A stretch of DNA of 64,000 nt from Candidatus Hydrogenedentota bacterium (GTDB lineage Bacteria; Hydrogenedentota; Hydrogenedentia; Hydrogenedentales; JAJRTN01): contig JAJRTN010000159.1 of assembly GCA_024278275.1 (NCBI GenBank), positions 1 through 64,000 on the forward strand, written 5' to 3'. Every line of letters starts with the position of its first letter. Position 1 is the first letter of the stretch. Positions 27,529-36,001 of this stretch are shown here, piece after piece. The notes under the pieces are model-generated. The model was not told where the DNA came from. It searched no databases and worked only from the letters and a program-made list of their open reading frames with translations. Made by a program: the position numbers and the translations under genes.

Positions 27529-28893
27529 ATGATAATAGATAACAAACTTCGAGCCCCGCACCTCGCGGAGGCGCTGGATGCTTTCTTTGGACTGGCCGGA
27601 AAGAAGATCGCGCGGTTGCAGCGCGAGTGGGACCCCGCGCGGGGTACCCCCGTTTTCACGGAGCGCGGGAAGTACACTACCCGCGGCTGGACGGAATGGA
27701 CCCGGGGCTTCCTGTATGGGTGCCAGATCCTCCAGTTCGACGCGACGGGCGATGAGCGCTTCCTGGCCATGGGACGGGAGAACACCATCGCCTCCATGGC
27801 GCCCCATGTAAGCCACACGGGGGTACACGATCACGGCTTCAACAACGTGTCCACCTATGGCAACCTGCGGCGGCTCGCCCTGGAAGGACGCACGGATGAA
27901 AGCCCCGATGCCCTGAGCTTTTACGCGCTGGCCCTGAAGGTTTCGGGCGCGGTGCAGGCCGCGCGGTGGACCGAACTCGCCGATGGCACGGGTTTCATTC
28001 ATTCCTTCAACGGACCCCATTCGCTCTTCAGCGACACGGTCCGCTCGTGCCGTTCCCTGGTGTTGGCCGACCGCCTGGGCCATTGCCTCATGGGTGAAAA
28101 CGACCGTGCCTTCAACCTTCTCGACCGGGCAGTGCAGCACCTGCGCAACACGGCGCGGTACAACGTCTACTTCGGCGAGGGCCGCGACGGTTATGACGTG
28201 CGGGGCCGTGTGGTCCACGAAAGTATCTTCAACACCGCCGACGGCCACTACCGCTGTCCGAGCACGCAGCAAGGGTATTCGCCCTTCTCCACGTGGACCC
28301 GGGGCTTGGCGTGGATCATCACGGGCTATGCCGAGCAACTGGAGTTCTTCGATGCCCTGTCGTCCGGAGACCTGGCGCGGGTTGACCCGGAGAATGATCT
28401 CAGGGCCTTGCTGCTTGAGACGGCCCGGGCCACGGCGGATTTTTATATTGAAAATACCTCCATAGACGGAATCCCCTATTGGGACACGGGCGCGCCGGGC
28501 CTGGCGCGTATGGGCGACTACCTGGACCGCCCCGCCGAGCCGGACAATCCCCACGAGCCGGTCGACAGTTCCGCGGCCGCCATCGCCGCGCAAGGGCTGC
28601 TGCGGTTGGGCCGGTGTCTTGGTTCGAAGGGGAGACGCTATCGTCGAGCCGGGTTGACCGTGGCGAAAACGCTCTTCGCGCCGCCGTACCTCTCCGAAAG
28701 CCCGAGGCACCACGGGCTGATCCTCCACTCCGTCTATCACCGGCCCAACGGCTGGGATTACATCCCCAAAGGCAAGAAAGTGCCCTTCGGGGAGTCCTCC
28801 ATGTGGGGCGACTATCACGCCATGGAACTGGCGGTGTATCTGCAACGGGAAATCACGGATGGGCCGTACCTCACGTTTTTCGGTCCGCCGTAG
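27529..28893 (+). CDS. glycoside hydrolase family 88-like protein
   Basis: A 454-aa (alpha/alpha)6-barrel protein resembling unsaturated glucuronyl/rhamnogalacturonyl hydrolases, which remove the 4,5-unsaturated uronic acid left by polysaccharide lyases. Supporting blocks: RGWTEWTRGFLYGCQI near residue 51, HDHGFNNVSTYGNLRRLA, the family segment QQGYSPFSTWTRGLAW, and PVDSSAAAIAAQGLL near 345. The catalytic Asp candidates cannot be fixed without alignment. No signal peptide is visible, so it is likely cytoplasmic and acts on imported oligosaccharides. It precedes the oxidoreductase operon by 188 bases. Confidence 0.75.
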   Translation: MIIDNKLRAPHLAEALDAFFGLAGKKIARLQREWDPARGTPVFTERGKYTTRGWTEWTRGFLYGCQILQFDATGDERFLAMGRENTIASMAPHVSHTGVHDHGFNNVSTYGNLRRLALEGRTDESPDALSFYALALKVSGAVQAARWTELADGTGFIHSFNGPHSLFSDTVRSCRSLVLADRLGHCLMGENDRAFNLLDRAVQHLRNTARYNVYFGEGRDGYDVRGRVVHESIFNTADGHYRCPSTQQGYSPFSTWTRGLAWIITGYAEQLEFFDALSSGDLARVDPENDLRALLLETARATADFYIENTSIDGIPYWDTGAPGLARMGDYLDRPAEPDNPHEPVDSSAAAIAAQGLLRLGRCLGSKGRRYRRAGLTVAKTLFAPPYLSESPRHHGLILHSVYHRPNGWDYIPKGKKVPFGESSMWGDYHAMELAVYLQREITDGPYLTFFGPP

Positions 28894-28907
28894 GGAACGT
28901 TGTTGCG

Positions 28908-28940
28908 AGGCATGAACCCGCTTTCGCGGGAATGACGGTC
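28908..28940. repeat. short palindromic repeat (GTCATTCCCGCG type)
   Basis: The palindrome cccgctttcgcggg is followed by aatgacgg. It belongs to the same family as the units at 33004-33032, 42355-42383, 44370-44457 and 54703-54732. Confidence 0.6.
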
Positions 28941-29081
28941 GGGGTGGACGTGAACGGCTACGACCATGGAACCCTACGGGTTCCACAGCCGGGGGCGGCT
29001 GTGCTACATTTTGGGTTCCCCTGTACACAAGCACATTGGGCGCGCTACGGACACACCGATTCACTCCCAAAGGAAGCACGA

Positions 29082-30227
29082 ATGAAAACCCATCACATCG
29101 GCATCATTATGAACGGCGTCACGGGACGCATGGGGACGAACCAGCACCTTGTCCGATCCATCCTCGCCATCCGCGAAGAGGGCGGCGTGCAGGTCAGTCC
29201 CGATGAAGCGATCCTTCCCGAGCCCGTCCTCACGGGACGCAACGAGAACAAGCTGCGCCACCTGTCGGAAGCCCACGGCGGGCTGCCCTTCTCGACCGAC
29301 CTGGAAGCCCTGCTGGCGGACGATGCCTGCACGGTCTATTTCGACGCGCAGACCACGCCGCGCCGCGTGGCCTCGGTCATGCGGGCCATCGACGCGGGCA
29401 AGCATGTCTACTGCGAGAAACCGACGGCCACCAACACGGCGGAGGCCATGGCGCTCCACGACTACGCCGTGAAGCAGGGCGTGAAACACGGGGTGGTGCA
29501 GGACAAGCTGTGGCTGCCCGGCCTGCTCAAGCTGAAGCACCTCATCGACACGGGCTTCTTCGGTGAGATCCTCGCCGTGCGCGGCGAATTCGGCTACTGG
29601 GTCTTCACTGGCGAGGATCAGCCCGCCCAGCGGCCCTCGTGGAACTACCGCAAGGAAGACGGCGGCGGCATCATCGTGGACATGCTCTGTCACTGGCGTT
29701 ACGTGGTGGACAACCTCTTCGGCAACGTCACCGCCCTGACCTGCCTGGGCGCGACCCACATCAGGCGCCGGTGGGATGAGCAGGGCAGGCCCTACGAGGC
29801 TACGGCGGACGACGCGGCCTTCGCCACCCTGGAAACCGACCGGGGGATCATCTGCCACTTCAATTCGTCCTGGTGTACCCGCGTGGACCGGGACGATCTG
29901 CTCACGCTGCACGTGGACGGCACGAAGGGATCGGCCGTGGCGGGCCTGCGGAACTGCAAGGTGCAGCACGACGCGAACACGCCCAGGCCCGTATGGAATC
30001 CGGATATTCCCAGTCCCATCGATTTCCGGGCCGGCTGGGTGGACGTGCCCACGAACCGGCTTTTCGACAACGCCTTCAAGGCGCAGTGGGCGTTGTTCCT
30101 CCGCCACGTGGCGCTCGACGAACCCTTCCGCTGGGACCTGAAGGAAGGCGCCAAGGGCGTGCAGATGGCGGAATTGGGCCTGGAAAGCTGGGAGAAACGG
30201 GCGTGGGTGAATGTGCCCGATCTCTAA
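29082..30227 (+). CDS. Gfo/Idh/MocA family oxidoreductase
   Basis: A 381-aa NAD(P)-dependent dehydrogenase-like protein, probably acting on a sugar, inositol or glycoside. The start at 29082 (MKTHHIGIIMNGVTGRMG) follows AAGGA at good spacing. The frame open before it runs through non-coding repeat DNA. The N-terminal Rossmann glycine motif is GVTGRMG, which is unusual for the family and closer to dihydrodipicolinate reductase. The lysine motif CEKPTATN near residue 113 is standard for MocA proteins. It overlaps the EamA gene by 17 bases and forms an operon with it and a TIM-barrel isomerase, as in 3-keto-sugar pathways. Confidence 0.88.
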   Translation: MKTHHIGIIMNGVTGRMGTNQHLVRSILAIREEGGVQVSPDEAILPEPVLTGRNENKLRHLSEAHGGLPFSTDLEALLADDACTVYFDAQTTPRRVASVMRAIDAGKHVYCEKPTATNTAEAMALHDYAVKQGVKHGVVQDKLWLPGLLKLKHLIDTGFFGEILAVRGEFGYWVFTGEDQPAQRPSWNYRKEDGGGIIVDMLCHWRYVVDNLFGNVTALTCLGATHIRRRWDEQGRPYEATADDAAFATLETDRGIICHFNSSWCTRVDRDDLLTLHVDGTKGSAVAGLRNCKVQHDANTPRPVWNPDIPSPIDFRAGWVDVPTNRLFDNAFKAQWALFLRHVALDEPFRWDLKEGAKGVQMAELGLESWEKRAWVNVPDL

Positions 30228-31152
30228 ACCCCAAGACCAACCCCACTTTCATCTGCTGGCCTTTGTCGCTTTGATTCTCGGGGCGTGTGCCATCGGGCTG
30301 GCACCGATCTTTGTGCGGGTGAGTCCCGTCGGCCCCACGGCGACGGCGTTCTGGCGGGTGCTGTTGGCGTGTCCCCTTTTCCTGGCGGTGGCCTTTGTCA
30401 CGCGCAAGCACACGGCTGGGCGGGCGCACCTTGCCGTGCCCCGGGGTCGCGACGGGTGGTTTCTCATCGTGCCCGGCCTCTGTTTCGCGGGCGACATGGC
30501 CTTCTGGCACCGTTCCCTCAACGACACGACGGTCGCCAACGCCACGCTTCTCACCAACATGGCACCCATCTTCGTCACGCTCATGGCGTGGCTGTTCTTC
30601 CGCGAACGGGTGACGGGGCGTTTCGTGGCGGGTCTGGTGGCAGCCCTTCTCGGCGCGGTGCTGCTCCTGGGCGACAGCCTTCAGATCAGCCCCGCCAATT
30701 TTCGGGGCGACCTGCTGGGGTTATTCTCGGCCGTGTGGTACGGAAGTTATCAACTCACCGCCAAGGGCGCGCGTCGCCGTTTCACCACGCCCCTGCTCAT
30801 GGCCTCCGTCGCCGCTTCGGCCGCGGTGGCGCTCTATGTCTTCGCCCGGCTCACGGGCGAGCCGCTCCTGTGGGAAAGCGATATGCCCCTGCGGGGCTGG
30901 ACCGTGCTCCTCGGCCTGGCGCTGGTGTCGCATGTCTGCGGCCAGGGTTTCATTGTCTATGCCCTGGCCCACCTGCCAGCCGGCTTCGCTTCGACCAGCC
31001 TCCTCGTGCAGCCCCTCGTGGCGGCCCTGACGGCCTGGCTGCTCCTGGGCGAAGGCATCGGCCCTTGGCAGTTCCTGGGCGGGACTGTTATCCTCTTGGG
31101 CATATTCGTCGTGCAACGGGCAACTTTCGGCGGGGGACGCAAAAGGAACTGA
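30211..31152 (+). CDS. EamA/DMT-family transporter
   Basis: A 313-aa inner-membrane protein with ten predicted helices arranged as two EamA halves (about residues 16-145 and 167-300). Characteristic blocks: PTATAFWRVLLACPLF, NATLLTNMAPIFVTLMAWLF and the second-half LQPLVAALTAWLLLGE. Members export or exchange metabolites such as amino acids, and the substrate here is unknown. The start overlaps the oxidoreductase gene by 17 bases, and the next gene begins 3 bases after the stop, so the three are co-transcribed. Confidence 0.9.
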   Translation: MCPISKPQDQPHFHLLAFVALILGACAIGLAPIFVRVSPVGPTATAFWRVLLACPLFLAVAFVTRKHTAGRAHLAVPRGRDGWFLIVPGLCFAGDMAFWHRSLNDTTVANATLLTNMAPIFVTLMAWLFFRERVTGRFVAGLVAALLGAVLLLGDSLQISPANFRGDLLGLFSAVWYGSYQLTAKGARRRFTTPLLMASVAASAAVALYVFARLTGEPLLWESDMPLRGWTVLLGLALVSHVCGQGFIVYALAHLPAGFASTSLLVQPLVAALTAWLLLGEGIGPWQFLGGTVILLGIFVVQRATFGGGRKRN

Positions 31153-31155
31153 TTC

Positions 31156-31980
31156 ATGGCAGACAAGCTCCAGGACACGCGCCGCATGTGCGTGCATACG
31201 CAGACCACGAAACCGTGGTCGCTGGCCGAGGCCATCGAAGGCTACACCAGGGCCTCCGTCCCCGGCATCACGGTCTGGCGGGATCACATCGCGCCTTACG
31301 GCGCCGAGGAAGCGGGGAAGATGCTCCGCGACTCGGGCCTGGAGGTGGTGAGCCTCTGCCGGGGCGGCTTCTTCCCGGCCACCAGCGGCCAGGCCCGCCT
31401 GGACGCGCGCAACGACAACCGGGCCATCATCGACGAGGCTGTCGCCATCGGCGCGCCGCTGGTGGTGCTGGTGTGCGGGGCCTCGCCCGAGATCGAGTTG
31501 CCCGTGGCGCGGCAGATGATCCTCGACGGACTGGCCGACATCGAGCCCCACGCGAAGGACGCGGGCGTGAAGCTCGCCATCGAACCACTTCATCCCATGT
31601 ACGCCGACACGCGGTCGGCCATTAATACCATGGACCAGGCCAACAACATGATCATGGCCCTCGGCAGCAACCAGGTGGGGATTGCCGTGGACGTCTACCA
31701 TGTATGGTGGGACTCGTTCCTGAAGGCCGAGATTGGCCGCGCCAAGGGCAGTATCTTCGCCTTCCACGTCTGTGACTGGCGCACGCCCACGCGGAACCTC
31801 CTGACCGACCGGGAGATCATGGGGAAAGGCTGTATTCGCATCCGCGAGATCCGTGAATGGGTGGAGCAGGCCGGGTTCAACGGCTTCATCGAGGTGGAGA
31901 TTTTTTCCGACGACTATTGGAAGCAGGACCAGGACAAGTATCTCTGGCGGCTCAAGAGCGCGTTTTTGAATCATGTGTAG
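31156..31980 (+). CDS. sugar phosphate isomerase/epimerase (xylose-isomerase-like TIM barrel)
   Basis: A 274-aa TIM-barrel protein of the AP-endonuclease-2/xylose isomerase superfamily. It has the metal-binding Glu in LAIEPLHPMYADTRS (about residue 142), the His/Asp block AVDVYHVWWD, FHVCDW, and a terminal Glu in GFIEVEIFSDDYW. These are the residues that usually bind Mn or Co. Together with the preceding Gfo/Idh/MocA enzyme it suggests isomerisation or epimerisation of an oxidised sugar, but the substrate is unknown. It is the last gene of the operon. Confidence 0.88.
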   Translation: MADKLQDTRRMCVHTQTTKPWSLAEAIEGYTRASVPGITVWRDHIAPYGAEEAGKMLRDSGLEVVSLCRGGFFPATSGQARLDARNDNRAIIDEAVAIGAPLVVLVCGASPEIELPVARQMILDGLADIEPHAKDAGVKLAIEPLHPMYADTRSAINTMDQANNMIMALGSNQVGIAVDVYHVWWDSFLKAEIGRAKGSIFAFHVCDWRTPTRNLLTDREIMGKGCIRIREIREWVEQAGFNGFIEVEIFSDDYWKQDQDKYLWRLKSAFLNHV

Positions 31981-32337
31981 GCCCCGGGAAAAGGGGACCC
32001 TTATTCCCATCCCTTCCATGGGGCAAACATGATGGAGGAATATCCCCGTGAAAGGGCCTGTTGATCAGGTTGTCGTGCCATCGGCAAATAAGACAAACGA
32101 TTCAGCGGGACCGTTACTATGAAATGCCGGCAACGCCCTGTTTGAATTTTGCCGGCCCCCGAAGGTACTATGAAGCGACTTAGAAGGTGTTGTTTGCGTT
32201 CAGAAGTATTTCGGTGAGGTCGCCGGATCTTTCCGTGGGTTTTGAAATCCCGGGCCATGGCGTCCGGGGACGGGAGCCGAACAACCGCTCCCACGGATAA
32301 AATTCTTCAACTCGTGAAACACCTCAAGGAACAGGCG
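31981..32337. other. 357-bp gap before the metal-efflux cluster
   Basis: No RNA gene or convincing protein was recognised. It separates the sugar operon from the metal-resistance genes and should carry the promoter of the small exported protein at 32338. An ATG at 32242 in frame with that protein could extend it into this gap. Confidence 0.4.
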
Positions 32338-32736
32338 TTGACCATAGTTCGCAGTACATGCTGTATCATTCTCGTTCTTTTGCTCGCCGGCGTGGCCACG
32401 GGTGATGCGGGTGGGCTGGTGCTGTGTATTGAAGCGGATGGGCGCGCCGTCCTTGAGGCCGCGGAACGGGAGGGGTGCTGTTCGGGGGCCACGAAGGTCG
32501 ATGGCCTCAGCGGGATTGAGCAGCGCCTTGCCACGGCTGTTCCCCTGGAATGCGGTCCCTGTAATGATCTCGCTGAAATCGCCTTCAAGGCGAGTCCTTC
32601 CCGGAATATGGTCAACGCGGTGTGCATTCAGCCATTGTGGTTGACGCCATCGACCCCGCCTCTCATCGCGCGGGTAGACGAATTCCACTTTCCCCCACAC
32701 CTGGTTTGCCTCCATTCCGTGCGCATACTGCGCTGA
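32338..32736 (+). CDS. small exported Cys-containing protein preceding a czc-type operon
   Basis: A 132-aa protein starting with TTG, which has AAGGA seven bases upstream. An ATG at 32242 would add 32 residues before the signal peptide. The N-terminus TIVRSTCCIILVLLLAGVAT is hydrophobic. After it come GGLVLCIEADGRAVLEAAE and a CGPCNDLAEI motif. This layout, LC-x-EADGR and later C-x2-C, resembles small proteins I recall upstream of CzcCBA/CusCBA genes in several Gram-negative phyla. No activity is known, and a periplasmic metal-related role is inference from context. It is 410 bases upstream of the CzcC-like gene. Confidence 0.6.
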   Translation: MTIVRSTCCIILVLLLAGVATGDAGGLVLCIEADGRAVLEAAEREGCCSGATKVDGLSGIEQRLATAVPLECGPCNDLAEIAFKASPSRNMVNAVCIQPLWLTPSTPPLIARVDEFHFPPHLVCLHSVRILR

Positions 32737-33146
32737 TCCTTCCCCTTCCCTTTCTCTAATGGTGCATGGCGCCGTTCTTTTGGAAAGGGCTTCCCTGTCT
32801 CGTCGCCACGCCCCGTGACGCCACAAAAGAGACAGGGACACGAACACCCCCGTTCCCGTTACAGGGAGGACCCTATTCCCTTTCGGCCTGTAAGCCCTTC
32901 ACGGCCCGCCAGGACCGTCATGGTGAGTTGGAACCCGCCTCCGGCGGGCAGTTGGAACAAAAGGAGGTGCACCCGGAATAGCCCCTTGTCCCTTCATTCA
33001 AACCTCATCCCCGCGAAAGCCGGGCTCCATGAAGTGACGGGAATGATGGCCTTTGTTGATGATTTGGCGTGGAGAACACTCATTCCATGCTGTTTGAGAC
33101 CGTAAACGGTTGCCGGCGCGGCAACCAGGATAACCAAGGAGTGACG
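32737..33146. other. 410-bp gap with inverted repeats
   Basis: Contains the 10-bp inverted repeat tccctgtctc (32792-32801) and gagacaggga (32829-32838), and a short palindromic repeat at 33004-33032 (ccccgcgaaagccgggctcc). No gene was recognised. The AAGGAG site for the CzcC-like start lies at 33135-33140. Confidence 0.5.
33004..33032. repeat. short palindromic repeat (GTCATTCCCGCG type, degenerate)
   Basis: tcatccccgcgaaagc followed by cgggctccatga. It is a diverged member of the family seen at 28908, 42355, 44370 and 54703. Confidence 0.5.
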
Positions 33147-34679
33147 ATGTTTTTGCACACAGTACAAACCAGGCGGTACAGGCCTTTTCTGGCTCTCCTC
33201 ATGCTTATGGCATGGGCGGTGACCAGTTCCGCGCAAGAGACGGCGCTCCCTGTTTCCGCCAGAACGACCGGGGAGGAAGCGGAGATACTGACGCTTCCCG
33301 ACGCCCTTTCACTGGCCCTGCGACAGAACCCTGCCTTGGCCGAGTTCACTTGGGAGGCGCGCGCCGCCGATGCGATGATTGAACAGGCGGGCCGTCGTCC
33401 CAATCCGGAGTTGTCCGTGGAAATAGAAGAGGTTCGCCTGAACGCCGGCCCGTCCGAACGGACGAAGTCAACCGCTTTGTCCGGCACCTTGAATCCCCTC
33501 GGTGTTCCCTCGATTGCCTGGGACCGGGAACAGGTTCAGGGCGCCGGTTCCGGTTTTTCCGAGTCGGAATTGACCATCACCATCGCCCAACCCATTGAAC
33601 TCGGCAGGAAACGGGCAAAGCGCGTGACCCTCGCGGAGCGAGAAAAAAACCTGCTTCTTTGGGACTACCAGGCGGCGCGGGCCGATGTGCTGGCTAAGAC
33701 GGCGTCGGATTTCGTGGAAGTCCTTGCCGCCCAGGAACGCGTGGCGCTGGAACAGGAGTTGGTCGAGCTGGCGGAAGAAATCGTGCGCACCATCTCTTTC
33801 CGTGTCGAGGCCGGCCAGGTGTCGCCCCTTGAACTGGCGCGGGCGGAGGTGGCGATGGTCACCACCCGGATCATCCATGAAGAAAGCCTCAAGGCGCTTG
33901 AAGCGGCACGTGCCGTCCTCGCTTCGAACTGGGGTGAAAAAAGGGCGTCCTTTACACGGGCCGCGGGACGTTTGGACGAGAGAACGCCTTTGCCCGCCCT
34001 TGAGGAAATGGAGGCGCTCATTGACCGGAATCCGGATCTCGCGCGATGGGCGGCCGAGTTGGAGGCCCGCCGCGCGACCTATGCGTTGGAACGTGCCCGG
34101 CGCCTCCCGGACCCCACGGTTGAATTGGGTCTTCGCAACACGGGCCTGGGCCGCGCCCATGGAAGCCAGTTCGGATTCGGCACCGCGGGCGACGTGGGCT
34201 TCTCGCGAAGTACTTCACGCTTCGATTCCAACCGGACCACCTCGTTCGTGTTGGGCTTCTCCATCCCCCTGCCCCTCTTCGACCGCAATCGGGGCAACAT
34301 CGCCGCGGCCGAAGCGATGGTATCCAAGGTAAGCCTTCAGCGGCGCACCGCGGAAACAGCCGTTTTCTCGGAGCTTGCCGCGGCACATCAAATGGCGTCG
34401 AGCGCCTTCCTGAAGGCCCGGAGGTTACAGGACGAGGTAATGCCGAAAATACAGGAAACCTTTGAAAAGATTCAGCGAGGCTATCGGCAAGGCAAATTCA
34501 GCTATCTCGAAGTGTTGGATACCCAGCGCACCTTGTTTGATGCGCGGGAGACTTTTCTCGATGCATTACGCCAGTACCACCAGGGCGTGGTCCGGATGGA
34601 GCGCTTGACGGGACAGGCACTGGCGGAACATGGCCCAAAGGCCGAACTCGACACGGAGACGACCATTCATGAAAACTAG
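33147..34679 (+). CDS. czcC: CzcC-like outer-membrane efflux protein (TolC family)
   Basis: A 510-aa outer-membrane channel of a heavy-metal RND system. The start at 33147 has AAGGAG at 33135-33140 and gives a signal peptide (MFLHTVQTRRYRPFLALLML, cleavage near SSAQ). The upstream frame to 33069 is unsupported. Two TolC-type repeats are recognisable: TLPDALSLALRQNPALAEF near residue 48 and the second half from about 285, with long coiled-coil stretches. The typical C-terminal segment is GYRQGKFSYLEVLDTQRTLF. Its last 11 bases overlap the CzcB-like gene, so the two are translationally coupled. Confidence 0.9.
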   Translation: MFLHTVQTRRYRPFLALLMLMAWAVTSSAQETALPVSARTTGEEAEILTLPDALSLALRQNPALAEFTWEARAADAMIEQAGRRPNPELSVEIEEVRLNAGPSERTKSTALSGTLNPLGVPSIAWDREQVQGAGSGFSESELTITIAQPIELGRKRAKRVTLAEREKNLLLWDYQAARADVLAKTASDFVEVLAAQERVALEQELVELAEEIVRTISFRVEAGQVSPLELARAEVAMVTTRIIHEESLKALEAARAVLASNWGEKRASFTRAAGRLDERTPLPALEEMEALIDRNPDLARWAAELEARRATYALERARRLPDPTVELGLRNTGLGRAHGSQFGFGTAGDVGFSRSTSRFDSNRTTSFVLGFSIPLPLFDRNRGNIAAAEAMVSKVSLQRRTAETAVFSELAAAHQMASSAFLKARRLQDEVMPKIQETFEKIQRGYRQGKFSYLEVLDTQRTLFDARETFLDALRQYHQGVVRMERLTGQALAEHGPKAELDTETTIHEN

Positions 34680-35952
34680 AACAGAAACGACCTCCCGGCG
34701 TCTGCCGCTCGGATTGGCATTGTTCCTCGTTGTTGGCGGCGCTGCCGCATTGGCCTCCGCGGTATTCCCCGGAGATCCCGCCTTCGCCGTGCATGCGCCG
34801 GATAAGGAAAAAGAACATCAGGAAGACACGTCCCCGGCAGGGGCTTCCGAATCGCATGAGGAAAGCGGCCATGGGGAAGAGGGTGGCGCGGGCAAGGTGG
34901 TGCTTACACCCGGCCAGGCGGAACTCGCCGATATCCAAACGGAACCCGCGCGAATCGGGGACATTGACATTGAGCTTTCCCTGCCCGCCGAGGTGAGGCT
35001 CAACGAGGATCGCCTGGCCCACGTGGTCTCCCGCGTGCCCGGCGTCGCCAAGGCCGTACTCAAAACACTGGGTGAAACCGTTCAGGAAGGCGATGTCATG
35101 GTGGTGGTCGAAAGCCGCGAACTGGCCGATGACAAGGCGGCTTATCTTGCCGCCCTGGAACGGGTTGCCCTGGCACGGGCGAACTACAATCGCGAAGAAG
35201 GTCTTTGGAAACGAAAAATATCTTCCGAAAAAGAGTACTTGAACGCCAAGCAGGCCCTGGCCGAGGCCAGCATTGAATCGCGTTTGGCGGGCCAAAAGCT
35301 GCACGCCCTGGGCTTCTCCCATGAATACCTCCAGCAACTGCCCTCCCAACCGGATGAAGCCTTCACCCGTTACGAGATAACGCCCCCCTTCGCCGGAACG
35401 ATCATCGAAAAACATATCACGCGGGGTGAACTGGTAGGCGATAAAGACCTTTACCTGATAGCCGATTTGGATACGGTCTGGGTCATGGCCAGCGTATACG
35501 AGAAAGACATTGCCCGTGTCAGCAAGAACCAGAAAGCCACGGTCATCGTGAAGGCTTACCCGGACCGGCGTTTCAGCGGAAAAGTCACCTGGATTGCCGA
35601 TGTCATCGAGGCGGAGACCCGCACCCTGAAAGTCCGCGTCGAGGTGGATAACCGGGAGCGCCTTCTCAAACCGGGCATGTTCGCCAGGATAATCCTGGGC
35701 GTGGGAACACGGCGGAAAGCGGTGACCATCCCCGCGTCGGCGGTTCAGCGGCAGCAGGGCGAGAAGATCGTGTTCGTGGACCAGGGCTCCGGGCAATTCG
35801 CGCGGCGTGAAATCGAGACCGGCATTCATTCGGCAACCCGCGTGGAAGTCCTCGAAGGTATCCGGGAAGGCGAGAAGGTGGTCAACAGCGGCAGTTTTAT
35901 TCTGAAATCCGAACTGGAAAAAGAAGGGTTTGAAGCAGGCCACGGACACTGA
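34669..35952 (+). CDS. czcB: CzcB-like RND periplasmic adaptor (membrane fusion protein)
   Basis: A 427-aa periplasmic adaptor with an N-terminal membrane anchor or signal (about residues 10-33). It then has a His/Glu-rich linker (SHEESGHGEEGG) and a C-terminal HGH, which suit metal binding. Barrel-sandwich and hairpin domains follow, with RVPGVAKAVLKTLGETVQEG and PPFAGTIIEKHITRGELVG, and a beta-barrel block around residues 280-350. The start at 34669 has CGGAGAC upstream and overlaps czcC by 11 bases. A frame open from 34630 lies inside czcC and was rejected. It links the CzcA pump to the outer-membrane channel. Confidence 0.92.
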   Translation: MKTRTETTSRRLPLGLALFLVVGGAAALASAVFPGDPAFAVHAPDKEKEHQEDTSPAGASESHEESGHGEEGGAGKVVLTPGQAELADIQTEPARIGDIDIELSLPAEVRLNEDRLAHVVSRVPGVAKAVLKTLGETVQEGDVMVVVESRELADDKAAYLAALERVALARANYNREEGLWKRKISSEKEYLNAKQALAEASIESRLAGQKLHALGFSHEYLQQLPSQPDEAFTRYEITPPFAGTIIEKHITRGELVGDKDLYLIADLDTVWVMASVYEKDIARVSKNQKATVIVKAYPDRRFSGKVTWIADVIEAETRTLKVRVEVDNRERLLKPGMFARIILGVGTRRKAVTIPASAVQRQQGEKIVFVDQGSGQFARREIETGIHSATRVEVLEGIREGEKVVNSGSFILKSELEKEGFEAGHGH

Positions 35953-36001
35953 GAACCACCACTCATAGCCCGCGCAATACCGCGCACAAGAGGATCTTTT
36001 C

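Noticed and set aside
32792-32838. 10-bp inverted repeat as a terminator
   Set aside because: The loop is 27 bases and no T run follows; it is more likely a repeat remnant.
32200-32847. Minus-strand frame opposite the small exported protein
   Set aside because: Arg-rich with no signal, domains or homology; the plus-strand frame has a signal peptide and conserved Cys motif.
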